Positions 7,757 through 16,949 are shown, counted from the first letter of the stretch. The stretch: DNA of 64,000 bases from Halobacillus faecis (GCF_007991335.1 NZ_BJYD01000020.1:1-64000), one strand, 5' to 3'. Translations and numbers: made by a program. The notes: generated from the letters alone by a model not told the origin.

Positions 7757-9540
7757 TGTTCTGGCGTAGTGTAGTCGGGAAGTTATGGTTCACCATCTTA
7801 CTGTTGGTTTGTTTTGTCTTATTCATTTTAACTGTTCTCCTCCTCGAGTTCTTTCAAAACTATCATGTTGTTGAAGCAGAAAGGCATTTGCTGCAAACGG
7901 CGGATCGAATTTCAGATGTGGTGGATCGCTATGAACAAGAGGAAGACCTCTTACTTTCAACGACCGCCCTTGTCAAAGATCCGGCGAGTCGTGCGGTTAT
8001 TGTAATGGGAGAGGGGGAGCAGCTGGTTTCGGAAAGTGATTCCGATTCTCTTCCCGTGCTTGACTATGCATGGTTTGAAAATGACGAAGATACAGCAACC
8101 GTTCTGAAAGAAGGCGCAGATGTAAAAAAAGTTGCGGATCTAGGAAATGGGGAAACAGGAGTCATGGTTGTCGGAACGCCGCTCAATAACCAGAATGGAG
8201 CGGTCTTTGTCTATCAATCCCTGGATACGATTGAAGAAACATCCGAGCAGACGACAAAAATCATATTCCTTGGTGCTGGCATTGCCATCGTATTAACGAC
8301 CATCTTCGCTTTTTTCCTATCGACGCGTATCACGGCTCCTTTAATTAAAATGAGAGAAGGCGCACTCGAACTCGCTAAAGGCGAATTCAACACGAAAATC
8401 CCTATACGTACCCATGACGAAATTGGTGAATTGGCGATGGCCTTTAACCGGATGGGGCGGGAGTTGAAGTTTCATATCAATGCTTTGAATCAGGAAAAAG
8501 AGCAGCTTTCAGGAATTTTGAGATCGATGGCAGACGGCGTCATTACATTTAATCGTGAGGGGGATGTGCTCATTTCCAATCCTCCTGCGCAACAATATTT
8601 AGAAGCCTACGAATTTGAAACGGACGCTCCATCGCCCAACGCTGATCAGACATCCCTTCCAGAACCATTGAGGGAGTTGTTCAACGATGTCATTACAGAT
8701 GAGAATGAATCCATGATCGAAATGACGTTACAGGGCAGGTCCTGGGTGATCATCATGACCCCATTATATGACAAGGAAAAAGTACGTGGAGCCGTTGCGG
8801 TTCTTCGGGACATGACAGAAGAAAGGCGACTGAACAAGTTACGCAAAGACTTTATCGCAAATGTATCTCATGAATTGCGAACCCCGATATCCATGCTTCA
8901 AGGTTACAGTGAAGCCATCGTGGATGACATTGCAGAATCAAAAGAGGACAAAAATGAGCTCGCACAAATTATTCATGATGAATCGTTGAGAATCGGCCGG
9001 CTCGTAAACGAGCTTCTGGATATAGCGCGAATGGAAGCGGGGCATATTCAGTTGAATGAAGAATCCGTGGAAATCGAGCCTTTTCTCAACAAAATCATAC
9101 GTAAATTCAGCGGGATCGCCAAAGAAAAGTCCGTAGACCTGCAGTTGAAGGTAGAAGGAGAGTTCGGGTTCCTCAATTTTGATCCTGATCGTATTGAACA
9201 AGTGTTCACAAACTTGATTGATAATGCGATCCGACATTCCGACCCAGGCAGTGAGGTCCAGGTGATTCTTGAAAAAGATGAGAATGAGTGGGTTGCGAGT
9301 GTCAAAGACGCGGGGTACGGAATTGCGGAAGAAGATCTTCCATTCGTATTCGAGCGTTTTTATAAAGCGGATAAATCGAGAAAACGTGAAAATAAAAACT
9401 ACAAAAAAGGCACAGGACTCGGGCTTGCCATTGCGAAGAACATCGTAGAAGCCCATGATGGGACCATTAGTGTGCATAGCAAATTGAAAGAAGGGACAAC
9501 CTTCACTTTTAAGATTCCTTTTTCTCAGAAGGAAAAATAA
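7756..9540 (+). CDS. resE: Sensor histidine kinase ResE
   Basis: Membrane kinase (594 aa) that phosphorylates ResD in response to respiratory or redox state. Visible parts in order: transmembrane helix 9-31, extracytoplasmic domain to about 165, second helix 169-189, HAMP linker 190-243, PAS region about 250-355, phospho-acceptor His372 in SHELRTP, N-box Asn490, and G-box GTGLGLAIAK. The start codon shares a base with the resD stop (tgatg), so translation is coupled. No terminator is obvious before the riboswitch at 9590. Confidence 0.93.
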   Translation: MFWRSVVGKLWFTILLLVCFVLFILTVLLLEFFQNYHVVEAERHLLQTADRISDVVDRYEQEEDLLLSTTALVKDPASRAVIVMGEGEQLVSESDSDSLPVLDYAWFENDEDTATVLKEGADVKKVADLGNGETGVMVVGTPLNNQNGAVFVYQSLDTIEETSEQTTKIIFLGAGIAIVLTTIFAFFLSTRITAPLIKMREGALELAKGEFNTKIPIRTHDEIGELAMAFNRMGRELKFHINALNQEKEQLSGILRSMADGVITFNREGDVLISNPPAQQYLEAYEFETDAPSPNADQTSLPEPLRELFNDVITDENESMIEMTLQGRSWVIIMTPLYDKEKVRGAVAVLRDMTEERRLNKLRKDFIANVSHELRTPISMLQGYSEAIVDDIAESKEDKNELAQIIHDESLRIGRLVNELLDIARMEAGHIQLNEESVEIEPFLNKIIRKFSGIAKEKSVDLQLKVEGEFGFLNFDPDRIEQVFTNLIDNAIRHSDPGSEVQVILEKDENEWVASVKDAGYGIAEEDLPFVFERFYKADKSRKRENKNYKKGTGLGLAIAKNIVEAHDGTISVHSKLKEGTTFTFKIPFSQKEK

Positions 9541-9589
9541 TGTTGCTATATTCGGAAAATTGTTGTAATCTTGTCTATGGAAACTTCAT

Positions 9590-9790
9590 ATGAAGAGGAT
9601 TCAGGTGTCTGAAAAGACTTGATAGGGAATCTGGTGCAAAACCAGAACTGTCCTCGCAACTGTAAGTGTAGACGAAAAGGAATTTCCACTGTGCTGTCTG
9701 GCATGGGAAGGGTCCTGATTAGGATGACGCACAAGTCAGTAGACCTGCCTGATCCAATGTTTCAAAGCTTCGGGGATTGAGCATTTGAGA
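9590..9790 (+). ncRNA. Cobalamin riboswitch
   Basis: The leader contains the conserved blocks of the adenosylcobalamin aptamer: tctggtgcaaaaccagaact (9630-9649), cgcaactgtaagtg (9655-9668) and a B12 box, gtcagtagacctgcctgat (9735-9753). A strong intrinsic terminator follows at 9841-9873. This is the usual arrangement for ligand-induced premature termination. It precedes a lipoprotein and an ECF S component, which points to corrinoid uptake. Confidence 0.9.
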
Positions 9791-9840
9791 CAACCGATCG
9801 GTATGACGTGTAACTTAGATCTTATCCTTTCGCTTGTCTT

Positions 9841-9873
9841 AAGCTTACCCTTGTAGAAGGGTAAGCTTTTTTT
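9841..9873 (+). terminator. Riboswitch expression-platform terminator
   Basis: Perfect 10-bp stem (aagcttaccc / gggtaagctt) with an 8-nt loop and seven T residues, about 50 nt after the cobalamin aptamer. It lies before the lipoprotein gene, so it can switch off the downstream pair when ligand is bound. Confidence 0.85.
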
Positions 9874-9975
9874 ATGGAAGGAAAGCACTTTCCGATTACT
9901 ACATACATGTCACATGGTTGTCTTCACTCTTCTCTCCTCCTGGCCGTGAAAAACAATAAAAAGGGAGAGATTGTC

Positions 9976-10377
9976 ATGAAAAAATGGAACACTGTTTTAA
10001 CAGCCATGATTCTAGCTGTTGCCGTACTAGCTGGATGTGGAACACAAGAGGAAAATGAAACATCCGCCACACAGGAAGAACAAGTACAGGAAGTTACGGT
10101 ACAAGTTCAACTATCTAAAAACGATGGCGAAGAAATGATGGCAGAAGATGAAATTACGGTAGAAGAAGGAACCACCCTCATGGAAGTCATGGAAGATAAC
10201 TATGAAGTGGAACAATCCGAAGGTTTTATCAACAGCATCGAAGGGGTTGCTGGTAATCAAGAAGAAAAAATGGCTTGGATGTACACGATTAACGGGGAAG
10301 AAGCCATGGTTGGAGCTAATGAGTACGAAGTAGAGGATGGAGACGAAATCGTTTTTGATTATCAATCCTGGGAATGA
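9976..10377 (+). CDS. DUF4430-type lipoprotein, predicted corrinoid binding
   Basis: Exported lipoprotein of 133 aa. The start ATG at 9976 has a GGGAGAGA site and gives a lipoprotein signal with lipobox LAGC (Cys21). The mature part is very acidic and fits the small DUF4430 domain, related to the C-terminal domain of vertebrate transcobalamin (EEGTTLMEVME and MYTINGEEA segments are typical). The cobalamin riboswitch upstream and the S component 6 nt downstream suggest it captures corrinoid outside the cell. An upstream in-frame start at 9874 overlaps the terminator and lacks a ribosome site. The ligand is inferred from context. Confidence 0.8.
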   Translation: MKKWNTVLTAMILAVAVLAGCGTQEENETSATQEEQVQEVTVQVQLSKNDGEEMMAEDEITVEEGTTLMEVMEDNYEVEQSEGFINSIEGVAGNQEEKMAWMYTINGEEAMVGANEYEVEDGDEIVFDYQSWE

Positions 10378-10383
10378 TGCATC

Positions 10384-10896
10384 ATGAATACGTATAAGCT
10401 CACATTGATTGCCATGCTCGCATCCTTAGCCATTGCAGGAAGGATGGCCTTCGCTCATTTGCCAAACATCCAGCCGGTGACCGCGATCATCATTATCGCT
10501 GGTTTCTGGCTCGGGCCTAGTGCTGGGATCCTTATAGCTTTGCTTACCACCTTTGTATCCAATGTATTGCTGGGCATGGGAGTATGGACGATTTGGCAGA
10601 TCATCGCCTGGTCGATCATAGGAATCATTGCTGGACTACTAGGGAAATATTGGTCTAAATTGCCATCCTGGGGTCTCTCCATCTATGGCTTTATCAGTGG
10701 ACTTTTCTTCGGGGTCATCCTTTCCCTGACAATGCGGGCAGCCGGACAGCCATTTTGGGCGTATTATTTAGCCGGCCTCCCGATGGATATCAATCATGCC
10801 ATATCGAATACTGTATTCATATTGGCTTTATCTCCAATACTCGGAACACTCTTCCAACGCTATGAAAAAAGAAACGCCATATCGAAAGTATCTTAG
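10384..10896 (+). CDS. ECF transporter S component, predicted corrinoid-specific
   Basis: Membrane protein of 170 aa with about five to six hydrophobic helices, small and basic at its ends, as in substrate-binding S components of energy-coupling factor transporters. Shared EcfA/EcfT ATPase and transmembrane units would be encoded elsewhere; none are in this window. The gene lies 6 nt after the DUF4430 lipoprotein and under the same cobalamin riboswitch, so corrinoid or a precursor is the likely substrate. A terminator follows directly. Family assignment is by overall resemblance; substrate is inferred. Confidence 0.75.
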   Translation: MNTYKLTLIAMLASLAIAGRMAFAHLPNIQPVTAIIIIAGFWLGPSAGILIALLTTFVSNVLLGMGVWTIWQIIAWSIIGIIAGLLGKYWSKLPSWGLSIYGFISGLFFGVILSLTMRAAGQPFWAYYLAGLPMDINHAISNTVFILALSPILGTLFQRYEKRNAISKVS

Positions 10897-10922
10897 CTAC
10901 CCAAACCAAGGGTAGCTTTTTT
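10895..10922 (+). terminator. Terminator after the corrinoid uptake pair
   Basis: Stem AGCTACCC / GGGTAGCT with a 7-nt loop followed by six T residues. Confidence 0.85.
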
Positions 10923-10960
10923 GCTATCTTAACCTTGTCATATAGTCAAGGTAATGGCAG

Positions 10961-11384
10961 GATTGTAGAAGACTCGAATTCGAGATGTTTTGGGGTTCGT
11001 TTGCTGTATTGAGAGTCAGGGCTGGCTGGGAAGCTACTCGCTTTCCAGTGGGGAGTGGCGAGCTTCCTCGGACTTCGTCCTGCGGGATCTCGCCTATCTC
11101 CTTCTCCCACGGGAGTCTCGCAGCTTCCCAACCATCCCTTTCGATACATTTGAGAAATGCCCCCATAAATCGTTGGACCGTCACCCATAATCACTGTTTT
11201 ATCATTGGAAAGGACTCTATAATAAGCTCTCAAAACGATATCCTGACTGGGATGTCCAACACCTCTTTTATGCCGGGGAGCTGCTTTTCAGGCAGTGGTT
11301 ACGAGATACTTATTTGGCAAAGCGAGCTATTCCCCGCAGCCCCCACTCGCTCAACAATAGTATCGAACTGAGTCTTCCACAATC
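10961..11384. repeat. 424-bp palindromic repeat with inverted ends
   Basis: The ends are inverted copies of each other: 10961-10985 read in reverse matches 11361-11384 at about 20 of 25 positions. Inside, 11018-11035 pairs with 11122-11139 (16 of 18), and an inner hairpin (ggcgag ... ctcgcc) lies near 11058-11095. No convincing reading frame with a ribosome site is present. This is the fullest copy of a family seen also near 1, 22.7, 35.4, 40.4 and 47.9 kb. It fills most of the gap between the corrinoid pair and sigX. Confidence 0.7.
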
Positions 11385-11479
11385 AAGAGCTATAATTGAA
11401 GTTGTGAAGGGGGGGAGGCAGGTGATTTTCTTTGGGAAACGCGGTTCCTTTTTCTTTTTTTGCATATTAAGATAGATAG

Positions 11480-11505
11480 TGTAACTTTTTCATACATAAA
11501 ACGAC
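11480..11505 (+). promoter_or_regulatory. SigX-type autoregulatory promoter
   Basis: TGTAAC at 11480-11485, a 16-nt spacer and CGAC at 11502-11505 match the ECF SigX promoter consensus of B. subtilis. The position, 28 nt before the likely sigX start, fits autoregulation. Confidence 0.75.
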
Positions 11506-11533
11506 TACTAAAGTGACCCAGGAGGTACCACCA

Positions 11534-12076
11534 TTGCGAACGTTCTTTGACGAACTATATGAAAACTACCACCATGACCTGTTTCAGTTTCTGATCTATA
11601 TGGTCAAGGACAGAAGTCTTGCCGAGGACTTGGTTCAGGATGTTTATGTAAGGGTCATGAAATCATACGATTCATTTAATGGGAAGAGCTCTGAGAAAAC
11701 ATGGTTGTTTTCCATAGCCAGACACGTAGCCATAGATTATTTTCGTAAACAAAAGAGAAAGAGAAACCGCTTCCTGGAGTTCTTTGACTGGACGGAGAAA
11801 GGCGAACAGATTAAAGATCAAAATAAAATGCCTGAAGAGATTGCTATTCAGAATGATGAAATTCAACAAGTCTATCAAGCGTTGGACAAATGTACGGTCG
11901 ATCAGCGAAGTGTGTTGATTTTTCGTTTCATTCAGGGCCTGTCCATAATGGAAACAGCAGAAATCTTAAGCTGGAGTGAGAGTAAAGTGAAGACGACTCA
12001 GCATCGCGCCATGAAAGCTCTGAAAACAATACTAGATGAAATGGAAGAAGGGAGGGGAAATCGTGAAGAAGCGTAG
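11534..12076 (+). CDS. sigX: ECF RNA polymerase sigma factor SigX
   Basis: Extracytoplasmic-function sigma factor of 180 aa controlling cell-envelope genes. Region 2 (residues about 10-75, including the DLVQDVYVRV segment) and region 4 (about 115-170, a helix-turn-helix) are visible. The chosen TTG start has an AGGAGGT site at 11520-11526. The upstream GTG at 11513 would fall at the predicted transcription start, so it is unlikely. The gene overlaps rsiX by 14 nt, follows resDE as in B. subtilis, and carries its own SigX-type promoter. Confidence 0.88.
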   Translation: MRTFFDELYENYHHDLFQFLIYMVKDRSLAEDLVQDVYVRVMKSYDSFNGKSSEKTWLFSIARHVAIDYFRKQKRKRNRFLEFFDWTEKGEQIKDQNKMPEEIAIQNDEIQQVYQALDKCTVDQRSVLIFRFIQGLSIMETAEILSWSESKVKTTQHRAMKALKTILDEMEEGRGNREEA

Positions 12077-13283
12077 TGATGAAGATATTAAGAAAGCATT
12101 AGGTAACCTCCCTTCTATGGAAGACCGCCAAACGAAAGACATGCTCTATCAAAAGGTTTCCTCACGCGTAAATAAGCCCAAAAGAAAAGCAGCTCCATGG
12201 CTGTTTCCAGGTTTAGCTACCATCGCTGTTTTGCTAGTGCTTGCCGTATTCATTCCTGTCTTTTTCAGTAACAATGGAATGCTTACGGTAGAAGAGTCGG
12301 CTGATCGTGCGAATGAGAATGCAGAATCATCAACAGCAAATGAAGAAACAACTCCTTCTTATGATTCTCCCCCTAAAGAAAGTGGAGAAGAAAATGCTGA
12401 AATCAAGGAAACTGAACCTTCAAGTGAGGAAAAAAATCTCCCTTCTGAAGATAATGATGAAGATCAGAGTCAAGAGAACGCATCAAAACTCGAAGAAAAA
12501 CAAGAAGAGCCTGACACAGGGCTTGAATCACTTGTTTTAAGTAATGAACAAGATGGATATACAACACGTTCGTATCCAGGGAAAAATGCGGAAGTCATCC
12601 TTCCTATTCTTCAAAAGCAAGAGGCGTCATTTTCACTAGAAAGGTACGGTTTAGCAGAGAGAGCTATGGGAGAACTGGAATATCAGGTAGATGAAACAGA
12701 AGGTTTGGCTGTCGTTACGTTTCCTGATGGTTACAACGTTAGTGGCTCTGCATGGGCGAGCGCAATCGTTGAAAGCATTCGTTGGGACTTGGAAAACTTC
12801 AATTTGGATGAAATCATGGTTCAAACCGAGTCTGGTCATCCTGTTTCACTAGGAAGTTACGGAGAAATATCTGAAGTTCCTGTCATTCAAGAAGGAGAGT
12901 ACATCTTTCAATTGTATCAATACGAAGATTCACCTGAACGTTTACTGGCTCCAATAACGGTGGACGGTTCTCCAACGTTTCAGGATGCTCTCTCTATGAT
13001 GAAGGAAAGAGGAAGAGGTCTCTTTGTAACCCCGGCTGTCCCAGAACATGTTCAGTTCACTACAGCGACAATAGATGAAGGCGTTGTAAGTATTGATCTT
13101 CAACATGAATCATGGGCGAGTGAGCAGCAGCTCTTGACGATGGTTGAAGCCATCCTTGCAACTGCAGGTCAATTCGGTTTTGAAAAAGTGAAGTTCAATG
13201 GGGTGAATGTAAGCAAGTTTTCCACCTATGATCTTGAGGAGCCCATCGATGTCCCGCAAGGAATCAATCCTGTTGCCGAATAA
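12063..13283 (+). CDS. rsiX: Anti-sigma-X factor RsiX
   Basis: Membrane protein that holds SigX inactive. From GTG 12063 (site GGGAGGGGA) it has 406 residues: a basic cytoplasmic part (1-45), one transmembrane helix (46-68), a very acidic low-complexity linker (about 78-152), and a folded extracytoplasmic part. The last 120 residues resemble the GerMN-type domain of germination proteins, by impression only. B. subtilis RsiX is somewhat shorter (about 368 aa). Overlap with sigX indicates translational coupling. The acidic linker is unusual and may reflect a saline habitat. Confidence 0.85.
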   Translation: MKKRSDEDIKKALGNLPSMEDRQTKDMLYQKVSSRVNKPKRKAAPWLFPGLATIAVLLVLAVFIPVFFSNNGMLTVEESADRANENAESSTANEETTPSYDSPPKESGEENAEIKETEPSSEEKNLPSEDNDEDQSQENASKLEEKQEEPDTGLESLVLSNEQDGYTTRSYPGKNAEVILPILQKQEASFSLERYGLAERAMGELEYQVDETEGLAVVTFPDGYNVSGSAWASAIVESIRWDLENFNLDEIMVQTESGHPVSLGSYGEISEVPVIQEGEYIFQLYQYEDSPERLLAPITVDGSPTFQDALSMMKERGRGLFVTPAVPEHVQFTTATIDEGVVSIDLQHESWASEQQLLTMVEAILATAGQFGFEKVKFNGVNVSKFSTYDLEEPIDVPQGINPVAE

Positions 13284-13291
13284 GAACCTGA

Positions 13292-13324
13292 AACCCTCTG
13301 CAGATTTTGTGGAGGGTTCTTTTT
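13292..13324 (+). terminator. Terminator after rsiX
   Basis: Stem AACCCTC / GAGGGTT around a loop containing gattttg, followed by five to six T residues. Confidence 0.8.
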
Positions 13325-13503
13325 ACTCGGTGAGAAAATCATTAATTATTTCCTAGAGATATAAGCTATGGAAGGATAAAACCCTCCCCATTAAATCGAT
13401 AAAAGTCTATGGGTCGATTCGAGCCACCACCGAGGCTTTGTTCTAGGAATGCCTCTCATGCTCATGTTAAAATAAAGGAACGTAGAAAAGGGGACGATAG
13501 GTG

Positions 13504-13953
13504 ATGGATAAACACGAAGTGAGGAAACAGGTTTCCGAGAAGATTAAATTGATTCGTGTCGAACATGGATATACGCAGGACAGGATGGCAGAAATCCTCG
13601 GGTTATCAAAAAAAACCCTTGTCCAAATTGAGAAGCAAAGGACAATGGCAGGCTGGACAACCGTTGTCGCCGTTTGTGCGCTTTTTCAAGAAAGCGATGT
13701 TTTAAAAGGCATATTAGGGGATGCTCCTGTAGAAATCGTGGAAACCATTGCTCATGAGCAAGTGGAACCACAAGGGAAGAAGACGCTTGGAGGGAAAGTA
13801 TGGTGGCAAACGATTGCCGAAGGAGAGAACTATATTCTTCAGCAGAATTTGATCAGTCACCATTATAGAATCATTGATTCAGAAGACTTTCGTATGTTCT
13901 CTACCATTGACCGGACCGAAGCGGAAATCCGTTTTGAAGAATTAGTCAAATAA
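13504..13953 (+). CDS. XRE-family helix-turn-helix protein of unknown function
   Basis: Small regulator of 149 aa. A Cro/C1-type helix-turn-helix spans about residues 8-62 (EHGYTQDRMAEILGLSKKTL contains the recognition region). The C-terminal 80 residues, rich in Trp and Ile, match nothing I recognise. A GTG at 13501 is an alternative start; the AAAGGGGA site fits the ATG at 13504 better. It stands alone between rsiX and the convergent ferredoxin gene. I do not recall a counterpart at this place in B. subtilis. Its targets cannot be inferred. Confidence 0.75.
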   Translation: MDKHEVRKQVSEKIKLIRVEHGYTQDRMAEILGLSKKTLVQIEKQRTMAGWTTVVAVCALFQESDVLKGILGDAPVEIVETIAHEQVEPQGKKTLGGKVWWQTIAEGENYILQQNLISHHYRIIDSEDFRMFSTIDRTEAEIRFEELVK

Positions 13954-13979
13954 AAAAGCCCCTTTGCTAAGGGGCTTTT
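13954..13979. terminator. Bidirectional terminator between XRE gene and fer
   Basis: Perfect 11-bp stem AAAAGCCCCTT / AAGGGGCTTTT with a 4-nt loop, serving both convergent genes. Confidence 0.88.
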
Positions 13980-13993
13980 CATCAACAGGTACA

Positions 13994-14287
<294 letters not shown>

Positions 14288-14377
14288 TCATTACATAAGT
14301 ACAACGTTTATTGTAAAACGCAGGTGAATGGTTTTCAACTATACCAGGTTGGACAAGTTGGAAAAAGGGGGGAGAAT

Positions 14378-15448
14378 ATGTTCGAACATTTGGTTTTGAT
14401 ATGTGTGGATCGGTTCAGAGGGGAGCGGACCGTCTCTGGGATTTATCATTTATTGAACGGAAAACGGTCTTCACAGACATTACAGGATGCCAAAGGATAT
14501 GAACTGGACAGACTTTTTGGGATCTATCCATCGCTAAAGCGCGAGCAATTGGAAAGTCTGGTCCAATCATTGAAGGATGAGGGGCTGATCCAAATCAATG
14601 AACAATCCTTCCCATCTATGACACAGAAAGGGGTTCAGCGGCTGGCTTCGGTCCCGGTTCAAGAGATGAATTATTTTGATGGTATGGTCTGGCATGATGT
14701 GATTCCTACCTTCGTCAAAAGAGTCCATCTTTTATTACAAATGATGGCGAACTCCAAGGCAGGCATTCTCCATTATGTGCCCATCGTTGATGACTTTGGC
14801 ACACAGCAATGGGTGCGGACGGTCTATCATCAATTCCAGGATAAACTACCTAAGATGGTGGGATCCATGTATGAAGAAATCCAACATTTATTAAAAAAGC
14901 ATCCCTCGATTCAAGCGGATTTGTTCGTCTATCGTCTCACAGGGGGAGGCGTCATTGGAATGACCATTGATCAGCTAAAGCGGGAGTTCGAATTGACTAT
15001 AGAAGATGTCGAGGTTATGCTGCAGCACACTTACTATTATTTATTCCTTGAATCGAAAAAGAGGAAAGAGCACTATCCTGTGCTGCACCTTTGTACAAAA
15101 GGTCTTGATGCCACCCATCTGATCACAAGGTCGGCAAGAAAGACGTATCAATATATTCAACAAGGATTAAGCATGCAGGAAATCATAAAGATAAGAAGAT
15201 TGAAAAAAAGCACGATCCAGGACCACATTGTAGAATCAGCCTTAATCATTCCTGATTTTTCGATCACCTCTTTCTTGAATGAGGAAGACGTTCGAGAGAT
15301 AAATAAAATAGGAAGTCAATTGAATACAAAAAAGCTAAAGCAAATCTATGAAGCTCTGGATGGAAAGTATGATTATTTCGAATTGCGCCTCGCATTAGCG
15401 AAAGGACAGCACGCAATAAAGGAAGGTATGACGCAGGATGAGGCATGA
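14378..15448 (+). CDS. ypbB: YpbB, helicase-associated helix-turn-helix protein
   Basis: Conserved protein of 356 aa encoded directly ahead of recS across Bacilli. Its C-terminal region (about 255-300, with QEIIKIRRLKKSTIQDHI) resembles the helix-turn-helix found at the end of RecQ helicases. The chosen ATG has a GGGGGGAGA site; 18 extra codons upstream are not conserved. It overlaps recS by 11 nt. The arrangement suggests that YpbB supplies a DNA-binding module in trans to the short RecS helicase; this is an inference. Confidence 0.88.
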   Translation: MFEHLVLICVDRFRGERTVSGIYHLLNGKRSSQTLQDAKGYELDRLFGIYPSLKREQLESLVQSLKDEGLIQINEQSFPSMTQKGVQRLASVPVQEMNYFDGMVWHDVIPTFVKRVHLLLQMMANSKAGILHYVPIVDDFGTQQWVRTVYHQFQDKLPKMVGSMYEEIQHLLKKHPSIQADLFVYRLTGGGVIGMTIDQLKREFELTIEDVEVMLQHTYYYLFLESKKRKEHYPVLHLCTKGLDATHLITRSARKTYQYIQQGLSMQEIIKIRRLKKSTIQDHIVESALIIPDFSITSFLNEEDVREINKIGSQLNTKKLKQIYEALDGKYDYFELRLALAKGQHAIKEGMTQDEA

Positions 15449-16949
15449 TCTTAGTGCAATATTGAAAGAGAATTTCGGTTTTGACGAATTCCGGGAAGGA
15501 CAGAGGGAAGTGATTACAGATGTCCTTGAAGGCAAAGATGTATTAGGCATCCTACCTACCGGAACAGGTAAATCGCTATGCTATCAACTTCCTGCTAAGG
15601 TCCTTGGTGGAACAACGCTTGTCGTATCTCCACTCATATCTTTGATGGTGGATCAGGTGAAGCAATTGAAAGCGTCCGGATATAAAGCAGTCACAGCTGT
15701 AAACAGCTTCATGGATCAGCCTGAAAGGAATGCAGTATTAAGGAACCTTCATAAATACTCTCTCGTTTATATTTCTCCAGAAATGCTGCAGAACGATTGG
15801 GTGCAGCAACGGTTTAAGCGCATGCGCGTCAATCTCTTTGTTATAGACGAAGCCCACTGCATATCTCAGTGGGGACATGAATTCAGAACGGATTATCTCA
15901 AACTTCATCAGGTCATAGAAAACCTGGGACATCCAACCGTGATGGCCCTGAGTGCAACAGCAACCCCTGATGTGCAGCAGGACATTATGGAAAAGCTGAA
16001 GATTCCCCACATGAAAAAGAGAATCTATCCGATGGATAAACAAAATATCAGTTTCGCTGTGGAAGAATGCACAAGTCCAGAAGAAAAAACAGATCGGATT
16101 GTTGAAGTCCTTAAGAAAAACCAAGCCCCGACGATGATCTATTTTTCCAGCCGGCAGTGGGCAGAAAAAGTCAGTTTTGAACTACGGGACCGGTTGAAGC
16201 AGAGAGTCGCTTTTTATCATGGGGGCATGGAACAAACGGATCGAATGCTGGTGCAGCAGCAATTCATGAACAATCAATTGGATGTCATTTGTTGTACGAG
16301 CGCCTTCGGAATGGGCGTTGACAAAAAAGATATTAGAATCGTTATACACTTTCATCTGCCCCCTCAACTGGAATCTTTTATCCAGGAGGTTGGCCGGGCA
16401 GGAAGAGACGGAGGAGCGGCTGTCAGTCTACTGCTCTTCACACGTCAGGACCATTATCTTCCCCAGCGGCTCATACAGAGTGAATTACCGGAGAAAAACG
16501 ATCTTCAACGTGTATTTTCCTTTTTATCGAAAAAGGAAGGCGAAGAAGTACCGGAAGATGATGTTATGATCGAACACTTTGAATTGTCCGAGTCACAATG
16601 GAATTTTATCAAGTTTCAATTAGAGGAAGAAGGGGCGTTACAAGATGGGAGATTAGTAGGTGTGACGCCTGAATTCATTCAGGAAATTGATCGCTTCTTA
16701 GAGGAGCGATGGATGTATAAACATAACAAATTGAATGAAATGTTGAAGTGGATTCATGTATCCGATTGTCGCAGAGAGGCGTTGTATGAACCGTTTCAGG
16801 ATATGGTTAGAAAGCCGACCGTCCCATGTTGTGATGAATGTGATTTTCGAATGGAGGATTTATCTTTCCAAGAAGAGAGTCAAACCTGTGATACATTCAG
16901 CTGGGAAGATCGGTTAAAGCTGATTTTTAAACAAGGAGACGGTTTATGA
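15438..16949 (+). CDS. recS: RecQ-family ATP-dependent DNA helicase RecS
   Basis: 3'-5' DNA helicase for recombinational repair, 503 aa, the short second RecQ paralogue of Bacillus. Walker A TGTGKS is at 41-46 and the DEAH box at 137-140; later helicase motifs include the QEVGRAGRDG segment. The C-terminal region has a four-cysteine zinc-binding set (SDCRRE and PCCDECD). There is no HRDC domain, and the winged-helix part is short, in keeping with RecS. The stop overlaps the next gene. Confidence 0.92.
   Translation: MRHDLSAILKENFGFDEFREGQREVITDVLEGKDVLGILPTGTGKSLCYQLPAKVLGGTTLVVSPLISLMVDQVKQLKASGYKAVTAVNSFMDQPERNAVLRNLHKYSLVYISPEMLQNDWVQQRFKRMRVNLFVIDEAHCISQWGHEFRTDYLKLHQVIENLGHPTVMALSATATPDVQQDIMEKLKIPHMKKRIYPMDKQNISFAVEECTSPEEKTDRIVEVLKKNQAPTMIYFSSRQWAEKVSFELRDRLKQRVAFYHGGMEQTDRMLVQQQFMNNQLDVICCTSAFGMGVDKKDIRIVIHFHLPPQLESFIQEVGRAGRDGGAAVSLLLFTRQDHYLPQRLIQSELPEKNDLQRVFSFLSKKEGEEVPEDDVMIEHFELSESQWNFIKFQLEEEGALQDGRLVGVTPEFIQEIDRFLEERWMYKHNKLNEMLKWIHVSDCRREALYEPFQDMVRKPTVPCCDECDFRMEDLSFQEESQTCDTFSWEDRLKLIFKQGDGL

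Noticed and set aside
10985-11371. Frames inside the repeat at 11 kb (both strands)
   Set aside because: They arise from the palindromic repeat; no ribosome site and no resemblance to a protein family.
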